Shown: positions 9,255-17,686 of the stretch, piece after piece
How positions within the stretch are numbered: position 1 is the stretch's first letter
Layout of the letters: each line of letters begins with the position of its first letter
NCBI RefSeq assembly: GCF_002409645.1
Contig: NZ_DHNR01000005.1
Coordinates: 137,399-201,398 of the forward strand
DNA length: 64,000 bases
Reading direction: 5' to 3'
Source: Acetobacter sp. UBA5411
GTDB lineage: Bacteria; Pseudomonadota; Alphaproteobacteria; Acetobacterales; Acetobacteraceae
Program-made: the position numbers and the translations under genes
The notes under the pieces: model-generated
The model's database searches: none
Told to the model about the DNA's origin: nothing
What the model saw: only the letters and a program-made list of their open reading frames with translations

Positions 9255-10258
9255 GCCAACATCTCATTGTTGTCACTTCCAGGATTCAGATCTATCTCAC
9301 CTTGATTCGCAAGATTCTTGGCAAGATTAACGATTTCCGATTGGGCCGCATCAACATCCTTTATACGCACAGGACCCATTGCAGAAATTTCGTCTTCCAG
9401 TATTTTCCCAGCGCGTGAGGTCATTGATGACAGGAACAGTTTTCTTATATCTTCTGATGCTCCCTTGAGCGCTAAAGGCAACTTCTCCCGGTCAATATCT
9501 CTCATGATTCTCATGATTGCATCGCGAGGCAGACGCTTGAGATCTTCAAATGTAAACATGAGCGCCTTGACCTGCTCAGCATCTTCAATATTTCTTTTCT
9601 CAAGAGCATTCATCAACTGCCCTTCAACGCGTCTGTCGAAGTTATTGAAGACTTCAGCAAGAAGTTCATGACTATCCTGCTTGGACGAACGTGCAAGACT
9701 TGCCATGAATTCTGATCGCAAGGTTGTCTCAAGACTGTCGATAACATCCCTCTGGACGTTTTCCATGTGCAGCATGCGCATCATGATATCGACAGCAAAA
9801 TCTTCGGGAAAAAGCGCCAACACACGCGCTGTCTGTGACGCCTGAAGACGGCTTAGAATAACAGCCACAGTCTGGGGATATTCATTGCGAAGGTAGTTAG
9901 CCAGAATATTTTCCGGGACATTCCCCAGTTTGTCCCACATGGTCCTACCAGCAGGATCACGAATTTCTTCCATAATGGCGCTGACCCGATCTCCCGGAAG
10001 CGCCTTTCGTAAAATTTTTTCTGTCGTATCGTATGTACCTACCAACGTATCAACAGAAGAGAACGCTCCAGAGAATTCAGCGCAAACAGCCTCAACCTTT
10101 TCTGCAGAAACAGCTCCCATAGTGGCCATAGCAGCAGAAATCTCACGAATTTCATGCTCCTGCATGGATGAAACAAGCTGTGTGCCGCCTTCTTCTCCTA
10201 GCGCCAGCAAAAGTATCGCGGCCTTCTGAACTCCGGTTAAGGCTGTTTTCACCAACAT
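9251..10258 (-). CDS. fliG: Flagellar motor switch protein FliG
   Basis: Rotor protein that transmits torque from the stator and anchors the C ring to FliF. 335 residues, standard length. N-terminal FliG_N (TGVQKAAILLLALGEEGG), the middle domain (NEYPQTVAVILSRLQASQTA) and the C-terminal torque domain with the charged helix (FTFEDLKRLPRDAIMRIMRD and IDREKLPLALKGA). Lies 3 bp after fliF. Confidence 0.96.
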   Translation of the reverse strand: MLVKTALTGVQKAAILLLALGEEGGTQLVSSMQEHEIREISAAMATMGAVSAEKVEAVCAEFSGAFSSVDTLVGTYDTTEKILRKALPGDRVSAIMEEIRDPAGRTMWDKLGNVPENILANYLRNEYPQTVAVILSRLQASQTARVLALFPEDFAVDIMMRMLHMENVQRDVIDSLETTLRSEFMASLARSSKQDSHELLAEVFNNFDRRVEGQLMNALEKRNIEDAEQVKALMFTFEDLKRLPRDAIMRIMRDIDREKLPLALKGASEDIRKLFLSSMTSRAGKILEDEISAMGPVRIKDVDAAQSEIVNLAKNLANQGEIDLNPGSDNNEMLA

Positions 10259-10261
10259 ATT

Positions 10262-11929
10262 TCAGCCCTCATGCTGTGGCGTGAGCCAGCTTCGGATGAC
10301 ATTAAGGCTTTCCTCAGGATTTTCGGTTGCCATTTCACGCACATGACGAATAGCCGAAGCCTTGAGACGCCCTTCGATTCCAGAAAGACTCATGAAATCA
10401 GACGTTTTTTCGCGAGGTCCTTCCAGCGCGAGCTGTGTGGGAGAACCCTGCATCAATTCATCTCCCTCCGCTTCTGTCAGCGGTGTCACAGGACGCTCTC
10501 CACCATCATTTAACGTCGCCGGCAAAGCGGACGACTCTCCACCGTTTTCACCTGCATCATCTTTTTTCAGGAGAGGTTTGACGAAGAAGATAAGAGCCAG
10601 AAAAATAAGAAGACCTGGAGCCAGACTGCGCAACATCTGAATGGCGTCGGCTTTTTCGATTGGCAGCCCCATCCATGAAGCATGGGCACTGGCCATGTCA
10701 GTGGGTTCCGAAGCGAAACGCATTGAGACAACATTAACTGTATCCCCTCGCTTTTCATCAAAACCAATGGCTGTCTTTGCAAGTGTCGTGATTCTATACA
10801 GCTCGGCCTGGTCCAGAGGAACCCATTCGGCCTTACCATCCGCTCCTTTATTGGTCTTGCCGTCAACCATGACCGCCAGACTGATACGAGACACGCGGGG
10901 CTGGTCCTGAACAACAGTACGAACACGTTTGCCAATTTCGTAATTGTTCGTTTCTTCTCGCCTGTCATCCTGGCTTCCGGCGCGAGGTTGTCCAGCATTT
11001 GCATTCGGCAGGTTATTCGCGACAGAAGTATTCTGCTGCCCTTCTGTATTTACAGACTTGTCTGTTGTGCTCTGCTGAGAGCGCAAAACCTGCTGATCAG
11101 GATCATAACTCTCCTGCGTCTCATGCACCCGATCGAGATTCATCAGAACGGAAGCTTCCGCACGCACATGGCCAGCACCCAGCGTCGGCACAAGCATGGC
11201 TTCCACTGTCTGGGAAAGCCGCGCCTCCATGGCCTGCCGCTGCTCATCAATATTCTGGGCAAGACCCGCCGGGCCATTGCGGTCTCCCGGTCGCGCCAGA
11301 ACATTACCGTGGTTATCAATGATCGAGATGTTCTGGGGTAAAAGCCCCGGGGTGGCAGCGGCGACAAGATTGAGCACAGCCTGCACACTTTCAGCATCCG
11401 GGCGGCTTCCACTCATCGTCAGCAGCACGCTGGCCTGTGCCGCCTGCTGATCAGCAGAGAACATTTCACGATGCGGAAGCACCAGATGAACACGCGCGTT
11501 CCTTACGCCATGAATCAGGCGAATTGACCGCTCCAGTTCACCTTCAAGAGCACGGGTTTCGTCAATATGCTGTTCAAATTCCGTAGTGGTCAGCGTGTTG
11601 GAATGATCGAAGATCTCATACCCAACAGACCCTCCGGACGGCAGGGAATCACGGGCCAGAAGCAGGCGCGCCGCAGCCACCTGAGCAGGGGCCACATAAA
11701 TCGCATCACCAGACGGTGAAACGGTGTGGGCAATATGGGCTTTCTCAAGATCCTCGGCCATCTGCGAGGCTTCATGCAGATCAAGATCCCTGTACAGCAG
11801 CGCTGTGGCCTGCCCGCCACCATGAAATGCAAAGACCGTCAGCATGCCCAGAATACCCAGACCGACAGCTCCCAAAGCAATCAGACGAGGCAGTCCGAGC
11901 GACTTCAGGCCGGAAAGTGTCGCTTTCAA
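10262..11929 (-). CDS. fliF: Flagellar MS-ring protein FliF
   Basis: Forms the membrane MS ring on which the flagellum is built. 555 residues with one membrane segment near 17-36, YscJ/FliF ring domains (LLYRDLDLHEASQMAEDLE; LVLPHREMF), a second membrane segment near 437-451 and a C-terminal tail for FliG. The start is a TTG codon at 11927-11929: a GGAAG ribosome-binding site stands 7 bases upstream and an in-frame stop lies just two codons before it, so no earlier start is possible. First gene of the flagellar operon. Confidence 0.94.
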   Translation of the reverse strand: MKATLSGLKSLGLPRLIALGAVGLGILGMLTVFAFHGGGQATALLYRDLDLHEASQMAEDLEKAHIAHTVSPSGDAIYVAPAQVAAARLLLARDSLPSGGSVGYEIFDHSNTLTTTEFEQHIDETRALEGELERSIRLIHGVRNARVHLVLPHREMFSADQQAAQASVLLTMSGSRPDAESVQAVLNLVAAATPGLLPQNISIIDNHGNVLARPGDRNGPAGLAQNIDEQRQAMEARLSQTVEAMLVPTLGAGHVRAEASVLMNLDRVHETQESYDPDQQVLRSQQSTTDKSVNTEGQQNTSVANNLPNANAGQPRAGSQDDRREETNNYEIGKRVRTVVQDQPRVSRISLAVMVDGKTNKGADGKAEWVPLDQAELYRITTLAKTAIGFDEKRGDTVNVVSMRFASEPTDMASAHASWMGLPIEKADAIQMLRSLAPGLLIFLALIFFVKPLLKKDDAGENGGESSALPATLNDGGERPVTPLTEAEGDELMQGSPTQLALEGPREKTSDFMSLSGIEGRLKASAIRHVREMATENPEESLNVIRSWLTPQHEG

Positions 11930-12277
11930 AATTTAGCTTCCGAACAATGAGTTGAACTGCATGAGACTCCGGATGAACGTCTTATTGGACCTTGCACGTG
12001 AATCACTTGGTTCCTGATGTGTGTCTGAACTGATCGTGCATAAGTGCCATTACTCTGGAGTTAATATCGGCAAAATTTGCCGGGTTGCTGACAAACAAAA
12101 AACTCCCTTCACGGAGACCGGAGATCGAAACGCCAGAAATCTGCGACCTGTCCCATAAAGTCTGTTTCGCCCAACCCGAGCACTCAGTCCGCCGTTGCCC
12201 GTGGCGTTCCATGCACGGCACGTATAAGTTTGCGGCAGTAACCACGCCTGCAGCCAGAAAGACGCGGACCGGAATAT
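11930..12277. other. Divergent intergenic region between fliF and nadK
   Basis: About 350 bp with no supportable gene. It must carry the promoter of the seven-gene flagellar operon (leftward) and of nadK (rightward). One inverted repeat is visible at 12068-12082 (arms CGGCAAA and TTTGCCG around one base). I found no -24/-12 element with correct spacing. Confidence 0.5.
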
Positions 12278-13084
12278 ATGGAAAAAGACTCTCCAGAGAC
12301 CTTCTGGCCGCCTGCCACGCGCCCTGAACGCCTTGCTTTTGTCGCAGCAGAAACGGCGACGGCTCAGGAAGAACTGCTTCGACTCTCCCGTCGTTACGGC
12401 AACTGCTCTCAGGAAGAAGCAGAGGTCATCATCTGTCTGGGCGGCGATGGCTTCATGCTGGAAACACTCAGACAGGTCATGGACGGAATCGTGCCTGTCT
12501 ATGGAATGAATTGTGGTTCCGTAGGATTTCTGATGAATCCGCTGGATGAAGATGATTTGCTGGATCGGCTTGCCGTGACCCAGAGCGCCCAACTTCATCC
12601 CCTGCACATGAAAGCTGTCTGCACCGACGGGTCCGTGCATGAGGCTGAAGCCTTGAATGACGTCTTTCTGTTCAGGGAAACCCGTCAGGCGGCCAAGATC
12701 AGAATCGATGTAGATGGACGCGAACGTCTCCCCGAACTGATCTGTGATGGTGTGCTGGTTGCCACACCGGCTGGCTCCACCGCCTATAATCTGTCAGCAC
12801 ACGGTCCGATTGTGCCGCTCTCCGGCAACCTGCTCCCACTTACTCCCATCAGCGCCTTCCGCCCACGGCGCTGGCGGGGCGCTCTGCTTCCCTCAACCGC
12901 TGTCGTGACATTTTCGATTCTTGAGCAGGAAAAGCGCCCTGTTGCCGCGGTCGCCGACTTTACGGAGATAAGGGACGTCAAAACCGTGTCCGTACAGGAA
13001 AATCGTAACCGCTCGGTTACCGTCCTGTTTGACCCCGGGCAGTCCCTATCAGAGCGCATTATTGCTGAACAGTTTTCGGCCTGA
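12278..13084 (+). CDS. nadK: NAD kinase
   Basis: Phosphorylates NAD to NADP. The 268-residue protein carries the family GGDG motif at about 55-58 (ICLGGDGFMLETLRQ), the NxxS-like region (GMNCGSVGFLMNP), and the conserved TPAGSTAYNLSAHGPIVP segment that forms the NAD site. The ATG at 12278 gives a start close to the typical N-terminal beta strand (LAFVAAETA). Stands alone on the plus strand before a serine hydrolase gene that begins 11 bp later, so the two may be co-transcribed. Confidence 0.95.
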   Translation: MEKDSPETFWPPATRPERLAFVAAETATAQEELLRLSRRYGNCSQEEAEVIICLGGDGFMLETLRQVMDGIVPVYGMNCGSVGFLMNPLDEDDLLDRLAVTQSAQLHPLHMKAVCTDGSVHEAEALNDVFLFRETRQAAKIRIDVDGRERLPELICDGVLVATPAGSTAYNLSAHGPIVPLSGNLLPLTPISAFRPRRWRGALLPSTAVVTFSILEQEKRPVAAVADFTEIRDVKTVSVQENRNRSVTVLFDPGQSLSERIIAEQFSA

Positions 13085-13095
13085 GATATCCAGCT

Positions 13096-14256
13096 ATGAG
13101 CAGACGCCTGTTTCTCAAATGTTTGTCGGGAGCACTTCTCCCCGGAGCCACAAGTCTAGCGGGCTGCGCTGCCAGCCGCCCCTCTTACGATTTTTCGGAA
13201 GTCGATAGTCTTCTGTCAGGTGCCGTTCAACGCGGCGAGATTCCTGGCGTAGTCGCTGTTATCGGTCAGAGTGACCTTATCCTTCACCGCGCCGTCATGG
13301 GGCACAGAGCGCTAGTTCCTGCTCCCGAGCCCATGTCATGGGACACACGGTTTGATATGGCCTCGCTTACAAAAGCGACCATCACGGCACCGTCGATCAT
13401 GCAGTTCTGGGAACAGGGCGTGTTCCAACTTGATGATCCGGTTTCACGCTATCTGCCGGATTTCGCACAGAACGGAAAAGCGGCGATCACCATTCGACAT
13501 CTGCTGACCCACTATTCCGGTCTGGCCCCGGATCTGGATCTGTCCACGCCGTGGACCGGCAAGGACGAAGCCGTCCGAAGAGCCATGACCGCAGCACCGC
13601 AGGCTCCGGCTGGGCAGCATTTTGTCTATAGCGACATCAATTTTATCGTTCTCGGATTGCTGGTGGAGCAGTTCAGTCAGTTGCCGCTGAATGTCTATGC
13701 GACACGCCACGTCCTACAGCCGATCGGCATGGAGGAATCAGGCTTTCTACCGCCAGAAACATTGCGGCCACTCATCGCGCCGACACAATATGACGAGAAC
13801 CATATTCCGCTTCGTGCTGTCGTGCATGACCCCACAGCGCGACGCATGGGTGGTGTCGCCGGACATGCGGGTCTATTCTCAGACGCCCACGACATGGCGC
13901 TCTACGCTTCCAGTCTTCTTGACCGGCTTGCGGGGCGTCCCAGCAATTACCCACTCCGCACCGCGACGCTACGGCTCATGACATCGCCCCAGTCACCCGG
14001 CGCCACGGATTTGCGCGGGCTCGGCTGGGACATTGCGACACATTACTCCACCCCTCGGGGCGATATTTTCCCTGTCGGTTCCTTTGGGCACACCGGATAT
14101 ACCGGCACATCTCTCTGGATGGATGCTGGCAGCTCTGCGTTTGTCCTGATTCTGACCAACCGGGTGCATCCGCTGGACGCCAACGGCAAGGCCATTGTCA
14201 AGCTCCGTCATGATGTCGCGACGGTGGCAGCGCGTGCGTTAAGGGGCAGAGCGTAA
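13096..14256 (+). CDS. Beta-lactamase-family serine hydrolase, probable lipoprotein
   Basis: 386 residues. The N-terminus is SRRLFLK followed by a hydrophobic stretch and lipobox LAGC (21-24), suggesting Tat-type export and lipid anchoring. The class C beta-lactamase/DD-peptidase fold is indicated by SLTK (S90, K93), Tyr178 in the YSD motif, and a late HTG motif (GHTGYTGTS). Many such proteins are esterases or peptidases acting on cell-wall fragments rather than beta-lactamases, so the substrate is not assigned. It follows nadK by 11 bp. A long hairpin lies just after its stop. Confidence 0.85.
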   Translation: MSRRLFLKCLSGALLPGATSLAGCAASRPSYDFSEVDSLLSGAVQRGEIPGVVAVIGQSDLILHRAVMGHRALVPAPEPMSWDTRFDMASLTKATITAPSIMQFWEQGVFQLDDPVSRYLPDFAQNGKAAITIRHLLTHYSGLAPDLDLSTPWTGKDEAVRRAMTAAPQAPAGQHFVYSDINFIVLGLLVEQFSQLPLNVYATRHVLQPIGMEESGFLPPETLRPLIAPTQYDENHIPLRAVVHDPTARRMGGVAGHAGLFSDAHDMALYASSLLDRLAGRPSNYPLRTATLRLMTSPQSPGATDLRGLGWDIATHYSTPRGDIFPVGSFGHTGYTGTSLWMDAGSSAFVLILTNRVHPLDANGKAIVKLRHDVATVAARALRGRA

Positions 14257-14272
14257 AGCAAGGGTCATAAAC

Positions 14273-14310
14273 GAATGGGGACCACAGTTTATGAACTGTG
14301 ATCCCCATTC
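14273..14310. terminator. Hairpin after the serine hydrolase gene
   Basis: Inverted repeat with 17-bp arms (GAATGGGGA...) containing one mismatch and a four-base loop, 17 bp after the stop. No T-run follows on either strand, so it may stabilise the 3' end or work as a weak bidirectional terminator between convergent genes. Confidence 0.5.
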
Positions 14311-14363
14311 AAAACACATGATGCGGGGACGAAAAAATCTACGTCCCGCCCTCAAACATCACT

Positions 14364-15377
14364 TCAGGCGGCGACCGGCGCGCCTGCTTCCAGATCATGC
14401 GGCTTGCGTCCAAACAGACGCAACACGAACAGAATCGTCTTGGCGATATTCGGAGCCAGCTTGGGCCGGAGCAGACGCGGGTCATAACCCGAAAAACGTC
14501 TGGCGTTCTCGGTGAGACAAAGCTGCATGAAGTCCGCCAGCGTAATATCCTGACTGGTCATGTCCTTGGTGCCGGTCACCGTGAAGTTGTTGTCCTGCGT
14601 ATGCTCTTCACCATTGGCGTCGACAGAATGAACAAGACCCAGACGCTCGTAAATCAGGAAGCCCCACACGGCGAGAACCTTTAGTTCAAACCAGGGACGC
14701 TTCCACGCCGGCATGACTGCACGATACCAGGCCAGCCAGTTGGCGAAGAGCAGGATGTGACGGCACTCTTCCTGCATCACAGGCTCGAACGTCTCGATCA
14801 GTTCCGCAGGAAAGAACCCTGACGTCTGGGCGACGCGGAACATGCCGAACGCAAAGAAGCTGTCCACACATTCAGAGAAACCCGTGACGAGATAGGCCCA
14901 CTCGACGTCCTTCGGCTCGACGTATGGCGGCTCGGGAGCCATCTCGATTCCGTAAGCCTCGACCAGCTTGCTCAGAACTTCCTTGTGCCGGTTTTCTTCC
15001 CATGCATTCCGGGAAATCGCGTCCTTGATGTCCGGATCGTCGATCATCCGCGCATAGGCTGCCATACGCAGACGCGCCTTGCCTTCCGTCTGCACGGCGA
15101 TGTCCCAGATCGGCAGGGACGTCACACGCCTCAGGGCATCCGGCTCCAGCTTGGGCCAGTTGATGACAGAAGGACGATAGGGATTGAACGTCTCCCGAAA
15201 CATGTCCGCCATGGCCCGCTTGTGCTCCGGCGAACCGGGTTTGAGCGGACCGGGAATGGAAGAACTCCAGTGACGGGCGCGGTAATCGGCCTGCTCTACG
15301 GCCTCTGCGTTCGGCGGAGGAGGCAGGTCATCAATGCTGTCCGGGAGTCTGGTGTAGATATCGGCAAGTGCAGTCAT
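14364..15377 (-). CDS. Ferritin-like diiron protein of unknown function
   Basis: About 337 residues, not matched to a named enzyme. The sequence shows a full four-helix diiron ligand set: Glu in TEGKAR (about 98), E-x-x-H in EENRH (about 128-131), Glu in FSECVD (about 169) and E-x-x-H in EECRH (about 204-207). This is the ligand pattern of ferritin-like oxidases and oxygenases. The C-terminal third has hydrophobic segments (VLAVWGFLIYERLGLVHSV; KTILFVLRLFG), compatible with membrane association. Start ATG at 15377; a GTG at 15383 would add two residues. Monocistronic. Confidence 0.75.
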   Translation of the reverse strand: MTALADIYTRLPDSIDDLPPPPNAEAVEQADYRARHWSSSIPGPLKPGSPEHKRAMADMFRETFNPYRPSVINWPKLEPDALRRVTSLPIWDIAVQTEGKARLRMAAYARMIDDPDIKDAISRNAWEENRHKEVLSKLVEAYGIEMAPEPPYVEPKDVEWAYLVTGFSECVDSFFAFGMFRVAQTSGFFPAELIETFEPVMQEECRHILLFANWLAWYRAVMPAWKRPWFELKVLAVWGFLIYERLGLVHSVDANGEEHTQDNNFTVTGTKDMTSQDITLADFMQLCLTENARRFSGYDPRLLRPKLAPNIAKTILFVLRLFGRKPHDLEAGAPVAA

Positions 15378-15479
15378 TTCCACGTACCCATGTTGGAAAA
15401 TGGCGCATCCCCATCACGGAGACGCGCCATATCTGATGATGGATCTCTTTCCACGCACACAGCGCGGGACAGAGCGCGG

Positions 15480-16169
15480 TTAGTGGATATCGGACGGCTT
15501 GGAAATGATCCGTGTCACGAGACCGTAAGAAATCGCCTCTTCAGCCGACATCCAGTAATTACGATCCGTGTCCTTGCAGACTTTCTCGTAAGGCTGGCCT
15601 GTCTCACGGGCGAACAGGTGATTCAGACGCTCACGCATCTTGATGATCTCGCGGGCCTCAATGTCGATATCGGTTGCCGGCCCACGCACGCCGCCCATCG
15701 GCTGATGCAGCAGGAAGCGCGTGTTGGGGAGACAGAATCGACGATCCTTGTGACCAGCTGCGAAAATCAGCGCACCAGCCGATGCGACCCAGCCGGTGCC
15801 GATCATGTTGACCGGGGCCACGGAATCGACAAAGCGGATCATGTCGTGAATCGTGTCGCCACTTTCCACATGACCGCCCGGGGAGTTGACATAAACGTCG
15901 ATCGGCTTGTCGGACGCACCGGCAAGAGCCAGCAGACGACCGGTCACATCGCGGGCGATCTTGTCGTTGATACCGCCAAAAATCAGAACCTTGCGCTGAT
16001 CGAACAGCTTGGTTTCCAGCTCATTGATCGGCGAGGACAACGTCTTGTTGTCATCCGGCTCAGACGGCTCCGGGCCTTCGGGAGCAGGAATGTCAGGGCC
16101 GCTCGGATCCTCGTCATCGAGTCTGATCCGCCCTTTGGTGACATCGTCCAGCATGCGATTGGCGCCCAT
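15480..16169 (-). CDS. clpP: ClpP-family serine protease (ClpP2-like paralogue)
   Basis: Proteolytic subunit of a Clp protease. The start chosen, MGANRM, follows a perfect AAGGAGG eight bases upstream; much longer readings to 16532 lack homology. The 229-residue protein has a Pro/Asp/Glu-rich N-terminal segment (about 20-45) not found in standard ClpP, then the ClpP fold with nucleophile Ser130 in TGWVASAGAL and His155 in RFLLHQPMGG. No clpX or clpA lies beside it, so it is likely an additional ClpP paralogue. Confidence 0.88.
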   Translation of the reverse strand: MGANRMLDDVTKGRIRLDDEDPSGPDIPAPEGPEPSEPDDNKTLSSPINELETKLFDQRKVLIFGGINDKIARDVTGRLLALAGASDKPIDVYVNSPGGHVESGDTIHDMIRFVDSVAPVNMIGTGWVASAGALIFAAGHKDRRFCLPNTRFLLHQPMGGVRGPATDIDIEAREIIKMRERLNHLFARETGQPYEKVCKDTDRNYWMSAEEAISYGLVTRIISKPSDIH

Positions 16170-16305
16170 CAGGTCGGCCTCCTTGGTTGAGTAATGTGAT
16201 CTCATTCTTCTTATTCTGCGCCGCCCTGCCGGCAATGCCAAGAGGTACAGCACAACATCGCTTTCACGACAGTGGCTCTCGCCAGAGAAACCCGAAGCGA
16301 TTAAG

Positions 16306-17346
16306 ATGAGCCCAATGACAATTTTTCCGTTCCAGTCGGCTGTGAGCCGAAGCTTCTTCAGGATCGTCCTGCCGTTTTCCTGTGCGCTTCTGGCTGGCTG
16401 CCAGCATCGCGATCTGGTCGACACCACGGTTGACTGGTACCACCAGCATGAGGGTGGAATCATTGCCCAGCAGCGCCCTCCTGCGCCGGGACAATTCGAT
16501 CCATATCCCCGTGTCGGCCTGACGCCCACCACACCACCGGAGCTTCCGTCCCCGGAACTACGTCAGTCCATCACCAATAATCTGATCGCTTCCCGCAATC
16601 TCACCATGCGGACTGAGGCGCAGAACGGGACTCTGACGCCCGTCATTCCTCCGCCACCCAATGCAGCCGCCGCGAACAAACCTGCGGCTCAGGATGCGTC
16701 CAAAGCAGGAGCGACACAGGCGGCTCCGGCAAGCGCATCCACTCCCGTTCCTTCCGGCGGGATGGGCGCCATCCTTGACGCGGCAGATTCTTCGCCCACT
16801 CCAACTGCGGCGGCCCCACCCACAGCGCCCTCTCCTGCCCCCAAGGCAAAACCTGACGCTACACCGGCAGCATCTGAAGCAGAACTCGCCATGCCCGACT
16901 TCCGGGGGGATGCTGCGGTTGTACAGACTTCCGTGACCCAGCCTCTGCCGGAAATTCCTGCCGGACCGCCTGCTATCCCTTCCATCCCGGGCTTTGCGCC
17001 TCCTCGCGACGCACTCGCCTTGGAACCGATTCAGCCGGATTATGATGTCTCACCCAAGGACGGTACGCTGATCGGTTTCCTTCCGGGATCGGATCAGATG
17101 AAACCCGGACAGGATGGCACTCTGACCAAGCTGATCAATAACCGTCGCGGCGCTCCGCTATTCCTGCATTGCAGCGGCGAGACGGTTTCCATGTCACCGG
17201 ACGATCAGACGCAGGCTGTTGAACTTGGTCTGCTGCGCGGCAGAACGCTGGCAGACGCGCTGATCAAGAAGGGCGTTCCCGCCTCTGCCCTGCATATCAC
17301 CAGCTCCGCATTTGGCCCCGCAGCACGCGTCAGTACGCAGGGTTAA
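16306..17346 (+). CDS. Proline/alanine-rich lipoprotein with OmpA-like C-terminus
   Basis: 346 residues. The signal ends in a lipobox (FSCALLAGCQ), so it is probably an outer-membrane or periplasmic lipoprotein. A long central linker (about 100-225) is dominated by Pro, Ala, Ser and Thr. The last ~110 residues resemble a divergent OmpA-like peptidoglycan-binding domain (FLPGSDQMKPGQDGTLTKL; LGLLRGRTLADALIKKGVP; LHITSSAFGP). The linker would span the periplasm to the cell wall. No specific family name is recognised. Followed 84 bp later by tRNA-Glu. Confidence 0.72.
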   Translation: MSPMTIFPFQSAVSRSFFRIVLPFSCALLAGCQHRDLVDTTVDWYHQHEGGIIAQQRPPAPGQFDPYPRVGLTPTTPPELPSPELRQSITNNLIASRNLTMRTEAQNGTLTPVIPPPPNAAAANKPAAQDASKAGATQAAPASASTPVPSGGMGAILDAADSSPTPTAAAPPTAPSPAPKAKPDATPAASEAELAMPDFRGDAAVVQTSVTQPLPEIPAGPPAIPSIPGFAPPRDALALEPIQPDYDVSPKDGTLIGFLPGSDQMKPGQDGTLTKLINNRRGAPLFLHCSGETVSMSPDDQTQAVELGLLRGRTLADALIKKGVPASALHITSSAFGPAARVSTQG

Positions 17347-17388
17347 CCCCTGAAAGACAATAATTTTGTTTTTTCTTTCATATGCCGC

Positions 17389-17417
17389 TTGACGCCCATC
17401 GCTCCCTCGCCTAATTA
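17389..17417 (+). promoter_or_regulatory. Sigma-70-type promoter of tRNA-Glu
   Basis: TTGACG at 17389-17394 and TAATTA at 17412-17417 are separated by exactly 17 bp; transcription would begin a few bases before the tRNA at 17431. Confidence 0.8.
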
Positions 17418-17430
17418 CGCCCTCGCCTCT

Positions 17431-17506
17431 GTCCCGTTCGTCTAGAGGCCTAGGACACCGCCCTTTCACGGCGGCAACACGGGTTCGAATCCCGTACGGG
17501 ACGCCA
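17431..17506 (+). tRNA. tRNA-Glu (anticodon TTC)
   Basis: 76 nt including an encoded CCA at 17504-17506. The acceptor stem pairs GTCCCGT (17431-17437) with ACGGGAC (17496-17502). The anticodon stem CCGCC/GGCGG encloses loop CTTTCAC with anticodon TTC at 17465-17467. The T-arm contains GGTTCGAATCC. Confidence 0.97.
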
Positions 17507-17686
17507 ATTTATTTGGCAATTTTATGAGGGGTTTACGGGCAAACCGCTTTATTCCATCCAAAAATCAAGTAGCGATTTTGGACCAATGATGATTCCGTTT
17601 CATTTCGGAGTTCGTCTGATGACCCGTACAAAATCCGCCGAGATTGCTAGGCTCAGGACTCATTGTCCGATAAAATCCGGTCGTAA

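Noticed and set aside
12019..12052. TGGCAC...TGCAC on the minus strand upstream of fliF as a sigma-54 promoter
   Set aside because: The GG and GC are only 7 bases apart; a -24/-12 promoter needs 10.
16170..16532. Long N-terminal extension of the ClpP paralogue
   Set aside because: The extension is antisense to the lipoprotein gene start and low in homology; the AAGGAGG site decides for 16169.
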